A DNA stretch of 64,000 bases. Source: Ischnura elegans (lineage: Eukaryota; Arthropoda; Insecta; Odonata; Coenagrionidae). Below, one piece after another: positions 37,201-41,701 of the stretch (position 1 is its first letter; each line of letters begins with the position of its first letter). Location of the stretch: the NCBI RefSeq assembly GCF_921293095.1, contig NC_060254.1:54668069-54732068 (forward strand), written 5' to 3'. Made by a program: the position numbers and the translations under genes. The notes beneath the pieces were generated by a model, which saw only the letters and a program-made list of their open reading frames with translations, was not told where the DNA came from and did not search any database.

Positions 37201-38112
37201 ACCAAAGACAAGAAGGCCAAAAGTCAGGCAATCGACATCTCACAGAATGAAGTTCTCTCCCAGAAAAAGCCTCCATCAAACGAAAAATTATCAGCCAAAG
37301 AAAGTGGGGCCCAGCAGATCCCTGTTGACCAAAGTGGGCCAGTTGTTAAGAGAGAGGAGGCCAAAGTTTTTGTTTCCAATGCTAGCAGCATCAGCCAAAT
37401 GAAAGCTGCCGTTCCAATGCCCCTTCTCCTAGGGCAGCAAGATGGTGCTTTTGTGGGAGATGCCCTGAAAGCAAAAGAAAGGGAGAAAAGGGATGCGGAT
37501 TTAGAAGAGCTGACTGCTTTTGAGAAGGCTGTTGTTCAAGATGAAGTTGTTGAAAGTGCTGTGAAGGAAGTTTGTCCAGATGGCCTCTCGAGTAAGGTGA
37601 ATCCATCAAGCAATCCCAGCAATGAAGTGATTACAGACAGTGCTGGAAGCAACACCAGCTCTCAGGATGTGTCGGCCAAGGATTCTGGTAGCATGAGTTC
37701 TGGGAATGTCAGCATTAAAGATTCAGACGCAAAGAAGGGTGATAAACAGAATCTTAAAGTGGAGAATGAGAAAAATATTGACAAAATGATAGGTGTCAAG
37801 ATGCAAGTTAATGAAACTGTCGCTGGTGAGAAAGATAAAGGCATTGCTAAAATTTGTAGAGATAAAGATGCAGCCACAGTATCTCCTCTAATTTGCTCAT
37901 TAAGTGCCAAGGATTCTGATGGTTATCTTTCACCCACCATAAAGACACCTCTAAGGCTATCTGACCCTGTTGAAGAGAGATCAGTTCACGAAAAAGTCAA
38001 TTCCAGAGTGACTTTAGATGGAGTGTTACTGGAAGCCATGCCTCTGAAAAGGGACTTAAAATATGTGCAAGATAATGCTGGGGATCCAATGGATAAATCT
38101 GATGGCCACTAG
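1137..38112 (+). CDS. SLC38A10: Sodium-coupled neutral amino acid transporter 10-like protein, nine coding exons (joined)
   Basis: Joining 1137-1217, 1310-1427, 1511-1684, 6081-6187, 8214-8335, 10694-11018, 17591-17941, 28613-28823 and 36341-38112 gives one open frame of 1087 codons including TAG (1086 aa), with GT-AG at every junction and matching phases. The start MGLGHIMTLANSIIGVSVLA, then MPFCFKQCG, matches the opening transmembrane helix of SLC38 (AAAP family) transporters. FHAFGPKGK, GTCIAFFVVMGDLG, CQTQVFEIYE and FFGYVAV follow in family order. Transporter core is about residues 1-450 and the last helix is in exon 8. The rest is a polar Lys/Glu/Ser-rich cytosolic tail with a coiled coil at about 641-703. 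Overall length is close to that of vertebrate SLC38A10 (about 1.1 kaa), which also has a long tail. The family moves neutral amino acids with Na+. Substrate here is inferred from family only. Introns are full of transposons but the exons are intact. Confidence 0.93.
1310..1427 (+). CDS. SLC38A10: SLC38A10 exon 2
   Basis: Follows acceptor TTTTTTCAG and begins CGIILSILVLFLSS (transmembrane helix 2). It ends at donor GTATGC after one base of the next codon. The preceding intron is only 92 bp. Confidence 0.9.
1511..1684 (+). CDS. SLC38A10: SLC38A10 exon 3
   Basis: Completes the split codon to AFHAFGPKGKLMVE, then a hydrophobic helix with GTCIAFFVVMGDLG, typical of SLC38 proteins. Donor is GTAAAA. 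The intron before it is 83 bp and the one after is 4.4 kb. Confidence 0.9.
   Translation, partial: HFMPLDPKENSWLSCVSLGSCLVPASHFSLSWGISDLPLYQKFLASTNHRPFAQVYF
2491..2890 (+). repeat. Candidate tRNA-derived SINE
   Basis: Starts TAGCATCAGTGGCGGCAGGG, which resembles a pol III A box. GGTTTGAGTAGG about 50 bp later resembles a B box. A C/T-rich body follows, ending in a 'GTGTAACCCTGCTGG' segment that resembles part of 33585-33850. No clear target duplication was found. Confidence 0.4.
3289..3341 (+). repeat. 21-bp tandem repeat, about 2.5 copies
   Basis: The unit GGCCCACCCATTTTATAATC(T) is repeated head to tail without mismatch in intron 3 of SLC38A10. Confidence 0.85.
4397..4666 (+). mobile_element. 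MITE, CAGTGGCGTAAC family, copy 1
   Basis: About 270 bp with degenerate inverted ends of the form CAGTGGCGTAACTAGG, runs of G/C-rich purine tracts near each end and a conserved middle. A complete inverted copy lies at 34919-35184 and a third, partial copy at about 41104-41330. Confidence 0.65.
5310..5888. mobile_element. MITE with long (about 118 bp) terminal inverted repeats
   Basis: The arm 5310-5428 is the near-perfect reverse complement of 5772-5888; both start TTGTAAC and contain ACCAAACAAATAATTTTAGT. The middle is C/T-rich and non-coding. No target duplication was recognised, so the superfamily is not assigned. It lies in intron 3 of SLC38A10. Confidence 0.85.
6081..6187 (+). CDS. SLC38A10: SLC38A10 exon 4
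   Basis: Acceptor TTGTTTTCAG and donor GTGAGT. Reads GLALLVVLPLALLRNVDSLS and then a second hydrophobic stretch. The LPLALLRNVDSLS segment fits the conserved 'PL-L-R(N)-(L/M)-S' region of the AAAP family. Ends in phase 0. Confidence 0.88.
6507..7136 (+). mobile_element. MITE, GGGTGGTTTCC family, copy 1
   Basis: About 630 bp, flanked by TA on both sides, with short inverted ends (GGGTGGTTTCCT / GGAAACTACCC). The whole length is repeated in direct orientation at 9067-9724. The short reading frame near its right end is shared repeat sequence and not a gene. Confidence 0.85.
8214..8335 (+). CDS. SLC38A10: SLC38A10 exon 5
   Basis: 122 bp coding IMSEATTHLLAGDWLQYVHL and then ILQCIPIFAMALSCQT across the donor GTAAGC. 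The CIPIFAMALSCQTQV motif spans the exon 5/6 junction and is a family hallmark. Its length is not a multiple of three, so loss of this exon would break the frame. It sits between two direct MITE copies. Confidence 0.9.
9067..9724 (+). mobile_element. MITE, GGGTGGTTTCC family, copy 2
   Basis: Direct copy of 6507-7136 with scattered substitutions and a small local duplication (GCTAGCAGGTAGC twice near 9330). Flanked by TA. Lies in intron 5, with exon 5 of SLC38A10 between the copies. Confidence 0.85.
10694..11018 (+). CDS. SLC38A10: SLC38A10 exon 6
   Basis: Acceptor TTGCAG and donor GTGAGT. Codes QVFEIYETLPDSS, two more hydrophobic helices (VCMGFFGYVAV; LFFVASVACSFPLVIFPC) and the NILMSFPS motif. 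A Pro-rich loop (residues GPPPPL) sits between helices. Phase 0 at its end. Confidence 0.9.
11097..11741 (+). mobile_element. piggyBac-like (TTAA) repeat, copy 1, right part replaced by Copia DNA
   Basis: Begins at TTAACCTTTTCCCTACTGTA and carries several TATATATACG motifs, matching the element at 25082-27648. It contains about 350 bp (11330-11680) absent from the other copy and breaks off near 11741 where Copia sequence begins. No transposase frame was seen. Confidence 0.65.
11742..13060 (+). pseudogene. Defective Copia (Ty1/copia) retrotransposon fragment
   Basis: Translated pieces follow Copia pol order. 11814-12033 has the protease/pre-integrase motif VPELSKNLLSVSE. 12085-12170 has a remnant of the integrase zinc-finger region. 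12230-12415 has IIHTDVCDPFE and FVSFIDD of the integrase core. From about 12425 the end of reverse transcriptase (RTMRYLQGTQGLG) is followed by RNase H (DPDFAGDLSERKSTTGY, ALSSTEAEFIA). The rest of integrase and most of reverse transcriptase are missing at one junction near 12420, and there are several stops. Gag and clear LTRs were not found. It is a dead copy in intron 6 of SLC38A10. Confidence 0.85.
13278..13330. repeat. GC-rich inverted repeat
   Basis: Arms 13278-13298 and 13309-13330 (core CAACCAGA, CGCCACCG) are reverse complements with one mismatch and one indel, around a 10-base spacer. It stands out from the AT-rich flanks and may be part of an unrecognised MITE. Confidence 0.6.
14473..14711 (-). 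mobile_element. LINE 3' end fragment A
   Basis: On the minus strand this encodes NLIGHILSHDGLMKIIVEGE and then GKNGKGRP, the C-terminal part of a non-LTR retrotransposon ORF2. It ends in the AATCCTAAGATTG-type 3' end and a (GAT)n tail (read on plus as ATCATCATC). It is homologous to 29890-30541. Confidence 0.8.
14712..15035 (-). mobile_element. LINE 3' end fragment B, interrupted
   Basis: A second minus-strand copy of the same LINE 3' end follows fragment A directly, again starting with a CATCATCAT tail. It is split by a foreign piece of about 150 bp at about 14763-14912. Confidence 0.7.
14763..14912. mobile_element. Short SINE-like insertion in LINE fragment B
   Basis: Sequence from GTTTCCGCGGTGATTAC to about AGTCAAGC has no counterpart in LINE fragment A. 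Degenerate copies of the GCAG-ending target sequence flank it. Its GTTTCCGCGGTGA start resembles the reverse complement of the tail of the fold-back at 17338-17545. Confidence 0.5.
15805..16371 (-). mobile_element. 5'-inverted (twin-primed) LINE insertion
   Basis: Minus-strand 15923-16204 encodes the ORF2 C-terminus (IIYNKLPFDMKLF, FKNGVKNLL, KAYYCV) and runs into a (TAA)n tail at about 15805. Plus-strand 16205-16371 encodes the region normally just upstream of it (ILFWGNDN, IFSLQKQAIKAMFRLP, LFKNHTIL). The upstream part is therefore inverted. The insertion is flanked by 9-bp duplications TCTTAACTA at 15796-15804 and 16372-16380. Confidence 0.85.
16535..17245 (+). mobile_element. Tigger/pogo-like MITE family 1, copy A
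   Basis: About 711 bp with inverted ends near CACTCCCGATTATC / GATAATCGGGAGT and TA at both sides. Repeated at 29275-30636 and 49884-50593. No transposase frame. The minus-strand frame starting MLGYTGLI occurs in copies A and C only because the DNA is shared. Confidence 0.85.
17338..17545. mobile_element. Fold-back insertion with 14-bp target duplication
   Basis: Two arms of about 85-90 bp (17338-17425 and 17430-17517) are near-perfect reverse complements, sharing for example TGATGGTTTTCCGGGTTTAC. A one-sided unpaired tail ends at 17545. The duplication TGTGATCTAGCTTG flanks it at 17324-17337 and 17546-17559. It lies in intron 6, 45 bp before SLC38A10 exon 7. Confidence 0.85.
17591..17941 (+). 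CDS. SLC38A10: SLC38A10 exon 7
   Basis: Acceptor CTCGGCAG and donor GTACGT. Begins with a Gly/Ser-rich loop, then RRFRLLTVSLVAGSLAVAFA and IELVLGLVGSSIGTITCLL, the last paired helices of the core. This exon is GC-richer than its surroundings, as expected for coding DNA. A fold-back insertion ends only about 45 bp upstream of its 5' edge. Confidence 0.9.
18128..18298. mobile_element. Small TA-flanked MITE (TACYGTAT family), copy 1
   Basis: About 170 bp with imperfect inverted ends TACCGTATATGTCTGAATAT / ATATTCGGAGAAATACAGTA and three 'GGGGGACTATATTC' motifs. A second copy, split by other insertions, is at 58488-60584. Confidence 0.8.
18299..21580 (+). mobile_element. Tigger-like DNA transposon relic, 3.3 kb
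   Basis: Ends CAGTAAACTCTCGATTATA and the reverse complement of CAGTAAACTCTTGATTTTAC, with TA on both sides; GATTWTACGAAG motifs recur near both ends. It is inserted at the end of the 18128-18298 MITE. The only protein signal is a decayed C-terminus (19370-19755) described separately. Confidence 0.8.
19370..19755 (+). pseudogene. Tigger transposase C-terminal remnant
   Basis: Frames across the region give an acidic stretch (DDDDESEEV), an 'AALQTSRYFDLAKEL' segment and a terminal KKKKITDFF. A basic-plus-DFF end is typical of Tigger/pogo transposases. At least one frameshift and stops separate the pieces and the DDE core is not found. Non-functional. Confidence 0.5.
21731..22035 (+). repeat. 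Two imperfect direct repeats of about 170 bp
   Basis: 21731-21870 and 21900-22035 share AAGAAATACCCACRAGTATG, GGAAAATGTTTTCC, CTACGAGTAGCATAAGAATA and TTTGGGGAGGAGTTG in the same order. Non-coding. Not recognised further. Confidence 0.75.
22262..23939 (+). mobile_element. hAT-like non-autonomous element, 1.7 kb
   Basis: Inverted ends TAGAGATGTGCGAATAG / CTATTCGACCCATCTCTA and subterminal clusters of TATTCGAGGTATTCGAA. Exact 8-bp duplications ATTTTTAG at 22254-22261 and 23940-23947, the size expected for hAT. The interior holds a tandem duplication (22575-23160) but no transposase. Confidence 0.88.
22575..23160 (+). repeat. Tandem duplication of about 290 bp inside the hAT-like element
   Basis: The first unit (22575-22882) and second (22883-23160) share TAGCGCATTTCCCA-type, CAGCTCGCGCAGGGATC, ATTACGAAGACC, CGAAGTTCCCCATTTCT and GGAGGTCAAC in order. 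A diverged relative lies at about 59300-59430. Confidence 0.8.
24536..24623. mobile_element. Fold-back insertion with 15-bp target duplication
   Basis: Perfect palindromic arms of about 26 bp (GATGAAATCTTCTCGGGAAA and its reverse complement) around a 6-base loop, plus a one-sided tail ending at 24623. The duplication GGTTTACTCAGTGTC flanks it at 24521-24535 and 24624-24638. Same plan as 17338-17545 with different sequence. Confidence 0.88.
25082..27648 (+). mobile_element. piggyBac-like (TTAA) repeat, copy 2, split by another transposon
   Basis: Bounded by TTAA at 25082-25085 and 27645-27648, with inverted ends TTAACCTTTTCCC / GAAAGGGTTAA. Contains the same TATATATACG-rich left part and the 'TTTACGACGTCTTTG' and GGAGCAGGTACCCGGACC segments as 11097-11741. 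Interrupted by 25156-27226. No transposase seen. Confidence 0.75.
25156..27226 (+). mobile_element. Nested TA-flanked (Tc1/mariner-Tigger type) element, 2.07 kb
   Basis: Ends CAGTCGGATCCGGATTTAA and, reversed, CAGTAGAATCCTGATTTAA, with TA at 25154-25155 and 27227-27228. The undisturbed copy at 11097 shows the empty site. Subterminal GCATTTARCGTTTTTC motifs repeat at both ends. Short frames inside show no recognisable transposase. Confidence 0.88.
27649..28612. other. SLC38A10: Intron 7 DNA without recognised features
   Basis: AT-rich sequence between the piggyBac-like repeat and exon 8. I see no exon, RNA gene or repeat in it. Confidence 0.5.
28613..28823 (+). CDS. SLC38A10: SLC38A10 exon 8
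   Basis: Acceptor TTTGTCAG and donor GTTAGT. Starts VIIVVGSTILILSTYANLHA, the final transmembrane helix, then enters the hydrophilic tail. Phase 1 at its end joins to exon 9 as a Glu codon. Confidence 0.88.
29275..30636 (+). mobile_element. Tigger/pogo-like MITE family 1, copy B, with nested LINE
   Basis: Same family as 16535-17245, starting CAGTACACTCCTGATTATCC with TA on both sides. Without the 652-bp LINE and its duplication the element is about 698 bp. Divergence between copies is visible throughout. Confidence 0.85.
29890..30541 (+). mobile_element. 5'-truncated LINE inserted in MITE copy B
   Basis: Encodes EFSYLGSKITSDGR, RTYIWSMLPYGSEAW, AFEMWCYRIMMKI and NNLIGHILRHNGLMKAIVEG, the region after the RT domain in non-LTR ORF2 proteins, with two in-frame stops. 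Ends in a GATGATGATG tail. Flanked by 12-bp duplications ATAAAGATCTCA at 29878-29889 and 30542-30553. Confidence 0.9.
30807..31200 (+). mobile_element. Left end of a Tigger-like element
   Basis: CAGGCATCCCCCGAGTTACG after a TA, followed by TACGTAAATCCG-type subterminal motifs, is typical of Tigger ends. No matching right end was found, so the right boundary given is arbitrary. Confidence 0.55.
31580..32090 (+). pseudogene. Non-LTR retrotransposon ORF2 C-terminal fragment
   Basis: In shifting frames the translation gives LKNVGFIMGICPKF, then RSKLEYNVNWSSYYNID, RLKRVQNKFLK and LQSLVNVKTLARHK. This order is typical of the post-RT region of jockey-like LINE proteins. At least one frameshift and a stop at about 31915. 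Not functional. Confidence 0.75.
32560..32790. repeat. G-rich tracts and fragment of an unclassified repeat
   Basis: Two near-pure G runs (about 32562-32589) and a GGGGGGTCCAGACCCCCTCC palindrome near 32764. Similar G-tract neighbourhoods occur at 3562-3579 and 34923-34940. Confidence 0.5.
33585..34035 (-). repeat. Candidate SINE DNA
   Basis: 33585-33850 is C/T-rich and resembles the body of 2491-2890. 33898-34035, read on the minus strand, has GGCTCGACCGGCACGC and GAGCTCGAGGCC, which resemble pol III A and B boxes. Boundaries and duplications were not found, so this is tentative. Confidence 0.35.
34146..34453. mobile_element. piggyBac-like MITE (TTAA)
   Basis: 308 bp, bounded by TTAA, with inverted ends TTAACACGTTGACCGCCATG and, reversed, TTAACACGTTGACCACCATG. 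A CCGGTCA motif recurs inside. No coding capacity. Confidence 0.9.
34919..35184 (-). mobile_element. MITE, CAGTGGCGTAAC family, copy 2
   Basis: Reverse-complement relative of 4397-4666, ending GTTACGCCACTG. Contains a long poly-G tract at its left end. Confidence 0.7.
36341..38112 (+). CDS. SLC38A10: SLC38A10 exon 9, cytosolic tail and stop
   Basis: A single 1772-bp exon after acceptor TTTATTTAG. It is open to TAG at 38110-38112 and encodes residues 497-1086. Contents: Lys/Glu/Pro-rich start, a Gly-rich linker, a strongly charged coiled coil rich in EER/RKR repeats (about residues 641-703), then Ser/Lys/Asp-rich low-complexity sequence. No enzyme domain is visible. A long disordered tail is typical of SLC38A10 and separates it from the short SNAT members. 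Confidence 0.92.
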
Positions 38113-41100
38113 GATGATTTTTATTTTGCATATTTATAAGTACCAGCACAGCACGAGTGCAGGTAATTGAAAATAAATACAGGGTGTACTTGTGCATTAG
38201 TAATTTGAACTGACTGAAGGATATTCTGATATTAAAATGCACTAGTGATAAGAACCTTTACTGTGCTCAAACTGAATGGGCACCAAAATGTTCAAGAATA
38301 GTGCGGTATTGTGTCAAGGTTCGAATTTTTATTTCGTTCTAACCAACACGTTCCCTATTCTTCACTGCACTGATGCTCCCCTGTACTCGCAAACCAGACT
38401 TTTGTTGGTATTGGATACCTAATGTCATATCAAAGTCCCACCTGTAATATTGAGTACCTTATGCTGGGTTATGAATGGATATGTTTTTATGTTTGCACAT
38501 GGTTAGATTAGGCACAATTATCCTTATTTATCTTTTGACATACTGGTCAAAATTCCATCGCTTGGATGAATAATGATATTTTATTTAGCACAAATTGCAA
38601 GGAGTTTATATGAAGTTAGTGAATGTGATTCGTGGATTATTTGTGTTAGAGTATTTAAAGTAGGTAAAATTAATTGTTAACTTTAAAAAGCACTGGTCAT
38701 CTAAGTGTTTTATCTTTGTTCTTGTACATGAATGTTTGTAGATTGTTGATTTTTTAAATGTATGGGAACATAGATTTCAATACTGAAATTTTAATTCAAA
38801 GGAATTTTTATCCGATTACATTCCTGTGTCTATCTGCAGGTCATTCTACTTTCTTTATGCCTAGCAAGAAAATGAAGCAAGTTACTGCTTTCATAAGTAA
38901 GGTATACATCAACTCCATCCTCACCTAGTCATCACAATTTTTCGTGTAATAATTTTTGTTTGGTTGAGTGGTGATTTTACCTCAAGTGAAAAAATTAGTT
39001 TTCTGAATTTAGGTTAAGATGAAAGAACTAAATTATATTTTACATAATATGATCTATTTTTGGAATTGCTTCACATGAGCAATTATGAATTATTAATCCC
39101 TATTTTGTATATTAAAAGTTTCATTGAAATGACTCTGAACTAATAAATGCATGTATTCTTTGAACAAAAAACATGTATGTATTCTCTGAACTTTGTTATG
39201 GATGTAAATACATCATGGGTAATTTTAAGTGCTATTTTCTGGAAGTACCTAGAACATATTGTTTTTGTTTTGATATTGACCATAGTCATTGAAAGAATGT
39301 ATGTGGCCAACGAGAATATTTTCTCCCTACTCCTTGAAACATAAATTTGCTATGAGAAACATTTACTAATGAAGGAAAAAATTCTTTAATATTTATGGAG
39401 AATGTATTTCAGCATTGTCTGTGCCAGTAATTACTTTAAAATGTGATAGTAGATAGTGATCGTAAGAATTGCTGTTTTGCGATGAAAACTGAAGTAAAAA
39501 AGAAATGTTTCTATTTTTTTTATATTCATGATGGCTGACGTTTGCCCTAGGATTGTGCTAGAGGAAAGATGTGAATCATAATCTGGTTTAATTATTTTTT
39601 TTGTAAGTCAATCTGTCTTCTTTTTTTTGTTTTCTGCCTCAAACGAGTGTAAATAATACCCACCAACTTGTGCATACATTATGTTAATTGTCTTTCATCA
39701 GTGAATACATAGGCATCAGGCGAAAAGTGTCCTGGAGTTTGTTTGTCGATAAGTAGAATTTTGTCTTCCCATTCCTTTGGAGGAATTTTCCTCTTAATTA
39801 GAGGTGGTGCAATTAGTCAAGCTGTCCACATGGTCTGAATAGCCATTTGGCAAAGTTTTTGAGGGCACGAGCTCATGGTTTTCTTCAAATTCTGTTTGTA
39901 ATGATATTCTTTGTCTTTCATTCAAGGCTATTGGTGTGAAATAAAATGGGAGGTATTTTGATTATCAATAAAAATCTACCATAGCATTTTTATCACCAAA
40001 CAGTTATGCAGTGGAATGTGAGTTATTGAAGTGAAATTTATGTATATGAAAATGTTTTTTCACCTTCAGAATATATATTGTAATTTCCTGCCTCATGTGT
40101 TGTTAAAAGTCTTAATAGTGTGTTATTAACTTCATAGCGTCTAAGTGATCTCAGATTTTAATGTGTTTTTCAACTGTGTGAATGTAATTTAAAATTTCTT
40201 TCCCTTAGTTAGCACCAATGATTTCAATTTGCCCTCACAAAAGCCATGGCACATTTTAATTCCTTTTGTTTGTGTGTTCTTAGGTTTTATTGGATTAAGT
40301 GTGAATAGTCATTTAGCTTCTAAACATTCATTTTTGATATTCATCACTTTTTAATAACTGGTGCCGCTCATCATGTTGTGCGGAAGTCAATTTTGCATTT
40401 GAATACAGTACATTTTATATTCATTAAAAACTATTTATCTGATATGTTATCAATGTCTTTCATTTAAGCATCATCTACACCCACTTAAGAGTGTACTGAG
40501 CACTTTTCTCTGTATCGACCTCTTATCGCTGTCTCTATTGATATGTATAAACATTTGGTTCCAATGCAGTGGGTCCTTGTTCAAGCCCTGGTCAAGACTA
40601 ATGATTAAATTTTGGGATTCAGTCTTCTGAACCAAGATAGAAATGAGCTTCAGGAGGGGGTTGCCAACTTTGGAGGGTTAGGATGGCAGCTTAGTTGATA
40701 TCAAGTTGTTATTTATATTTTTTTTTAATTTTCAGTACCTACCATTTTCTGTTGGAGGGGGATTTTTTGGGTTACAAACACTCCCCTTGAGCCTTTAAAA
40801 GAGGTGCCAAAAACAAGTACATATAATCATACATAGCCTCAATCAATAACTTTTAATAAATACTCTTGATAAATTATTGATTTTGAGTCTTAAAAATCAC
40901 GTTTTCACCATCAAAAATTTTCTGGAGGGGGACCCTCATTTGCCCTGGTGTATTTTCCGTACACCCTGAAAGGGCCCTAAAATCTCCGGCGCACCTGGCA
41001 TTTCCTAGCTCCGCCACTGGCTTGTAGTCTTTCAAGGACATGAGCTACTGGATTTTCCCAATGCAGCTTCTGGCCTTTCCCTCACTTGTTAATCAAATAA
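38113..41100 (+). other. SLC38A10: 3' UTR and flank of SLC38A10
   Basis: No coding sequence seen. Several AATAAA signals (for example at 38171, 39140, 39965) could end the transcript. Which is used cannot be told. A decayed repeat with G-rich tracts is visible at about 40660-41000. Confidence 0.5.
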
Positions 41101-41103
41101 TGA

Positions 41104-41330
41104 CTACATAGCAACTATAGGTACATGCTTTGGAGAGGATTGGGGGGAGGGGGGGTAGAGTGGCAAGGCACGACCATCCTCCCTGACTCCTTAGTCACCG
41201 GTCGGTATAAGAGACTTTGTTAGTGTTTTGTTTTACTGCCATGATATTGATCTTTAACTTTGAGCAGATGCAGTCATTATATGTCAAAGCTAAACAATAG
41301 TTTAAATTTTTTTTTTATTTCTCTGAGGGA
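41104..41330 (+). mobile_element. MITE, CAGTGGCGTAAC family, copy 3 (left part)
   Basis: Shares ACATGCTTTGG, GCAGATGCAG, ACAATAGTTTAAA and ATTTCTCTGAGG with 4397-4666. It stops where the Penelope-like element begins, so it is the target of that insertion. Confidence 0.65.
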
Positions 41331-41440
41331 TGCAATGAAAGTGTCAAGCGAATCACGCCCATGGGCCCATAATAAGAAAATGTCGTCGATGAATCGGACC
41401 CACAGGAGAGGCTTGAGGGTTTGGGAATTTAGAAAGGAGC
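41324..41440 (-). repeat. Inverted copy of the element's own RT segment
   Basis: Exact reverse complement of 43431-43547, including the codons of the catalytic FIDD motif. It joins the left direct repeat with a short microhomology (GAGCTTTG). Confidence 0.93.
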
Positions 41441-41517
41441 TTTGCAAGCTTCTTTGTGAGTGTCCTTTTCTATGTGTCCCTATGTTTTTTATTAGTGTTT
41501 ATTTTGTTCGTTATTTA
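41441..41517 (+). repeat. Left terminal direct repeat (pLTR part) of the Penelope-like element
   Basis: 77 bp beginning TTTGCAAGCTTCTTTGTGAG, identical to 44666-44742 as far as I can read. Confidence 0.93.
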
Positions 41518-41701
41518 TACTATCGCGTAGTGCGCTTTCCTCAAGACTTTATATTACGGCTATTCAGCCCAAGTTCTATCATCTTCGTGTTCGTCGTCTC
41601 ATCAGTGCCTCAAGCTGCTGTGACATCATTCTTGTGAGTGTTCCTCCTCTCCTTTCAATCACTTTCACCTTCTTACTTTTTTCCTTTCCAAACTATTCCA
41701 A

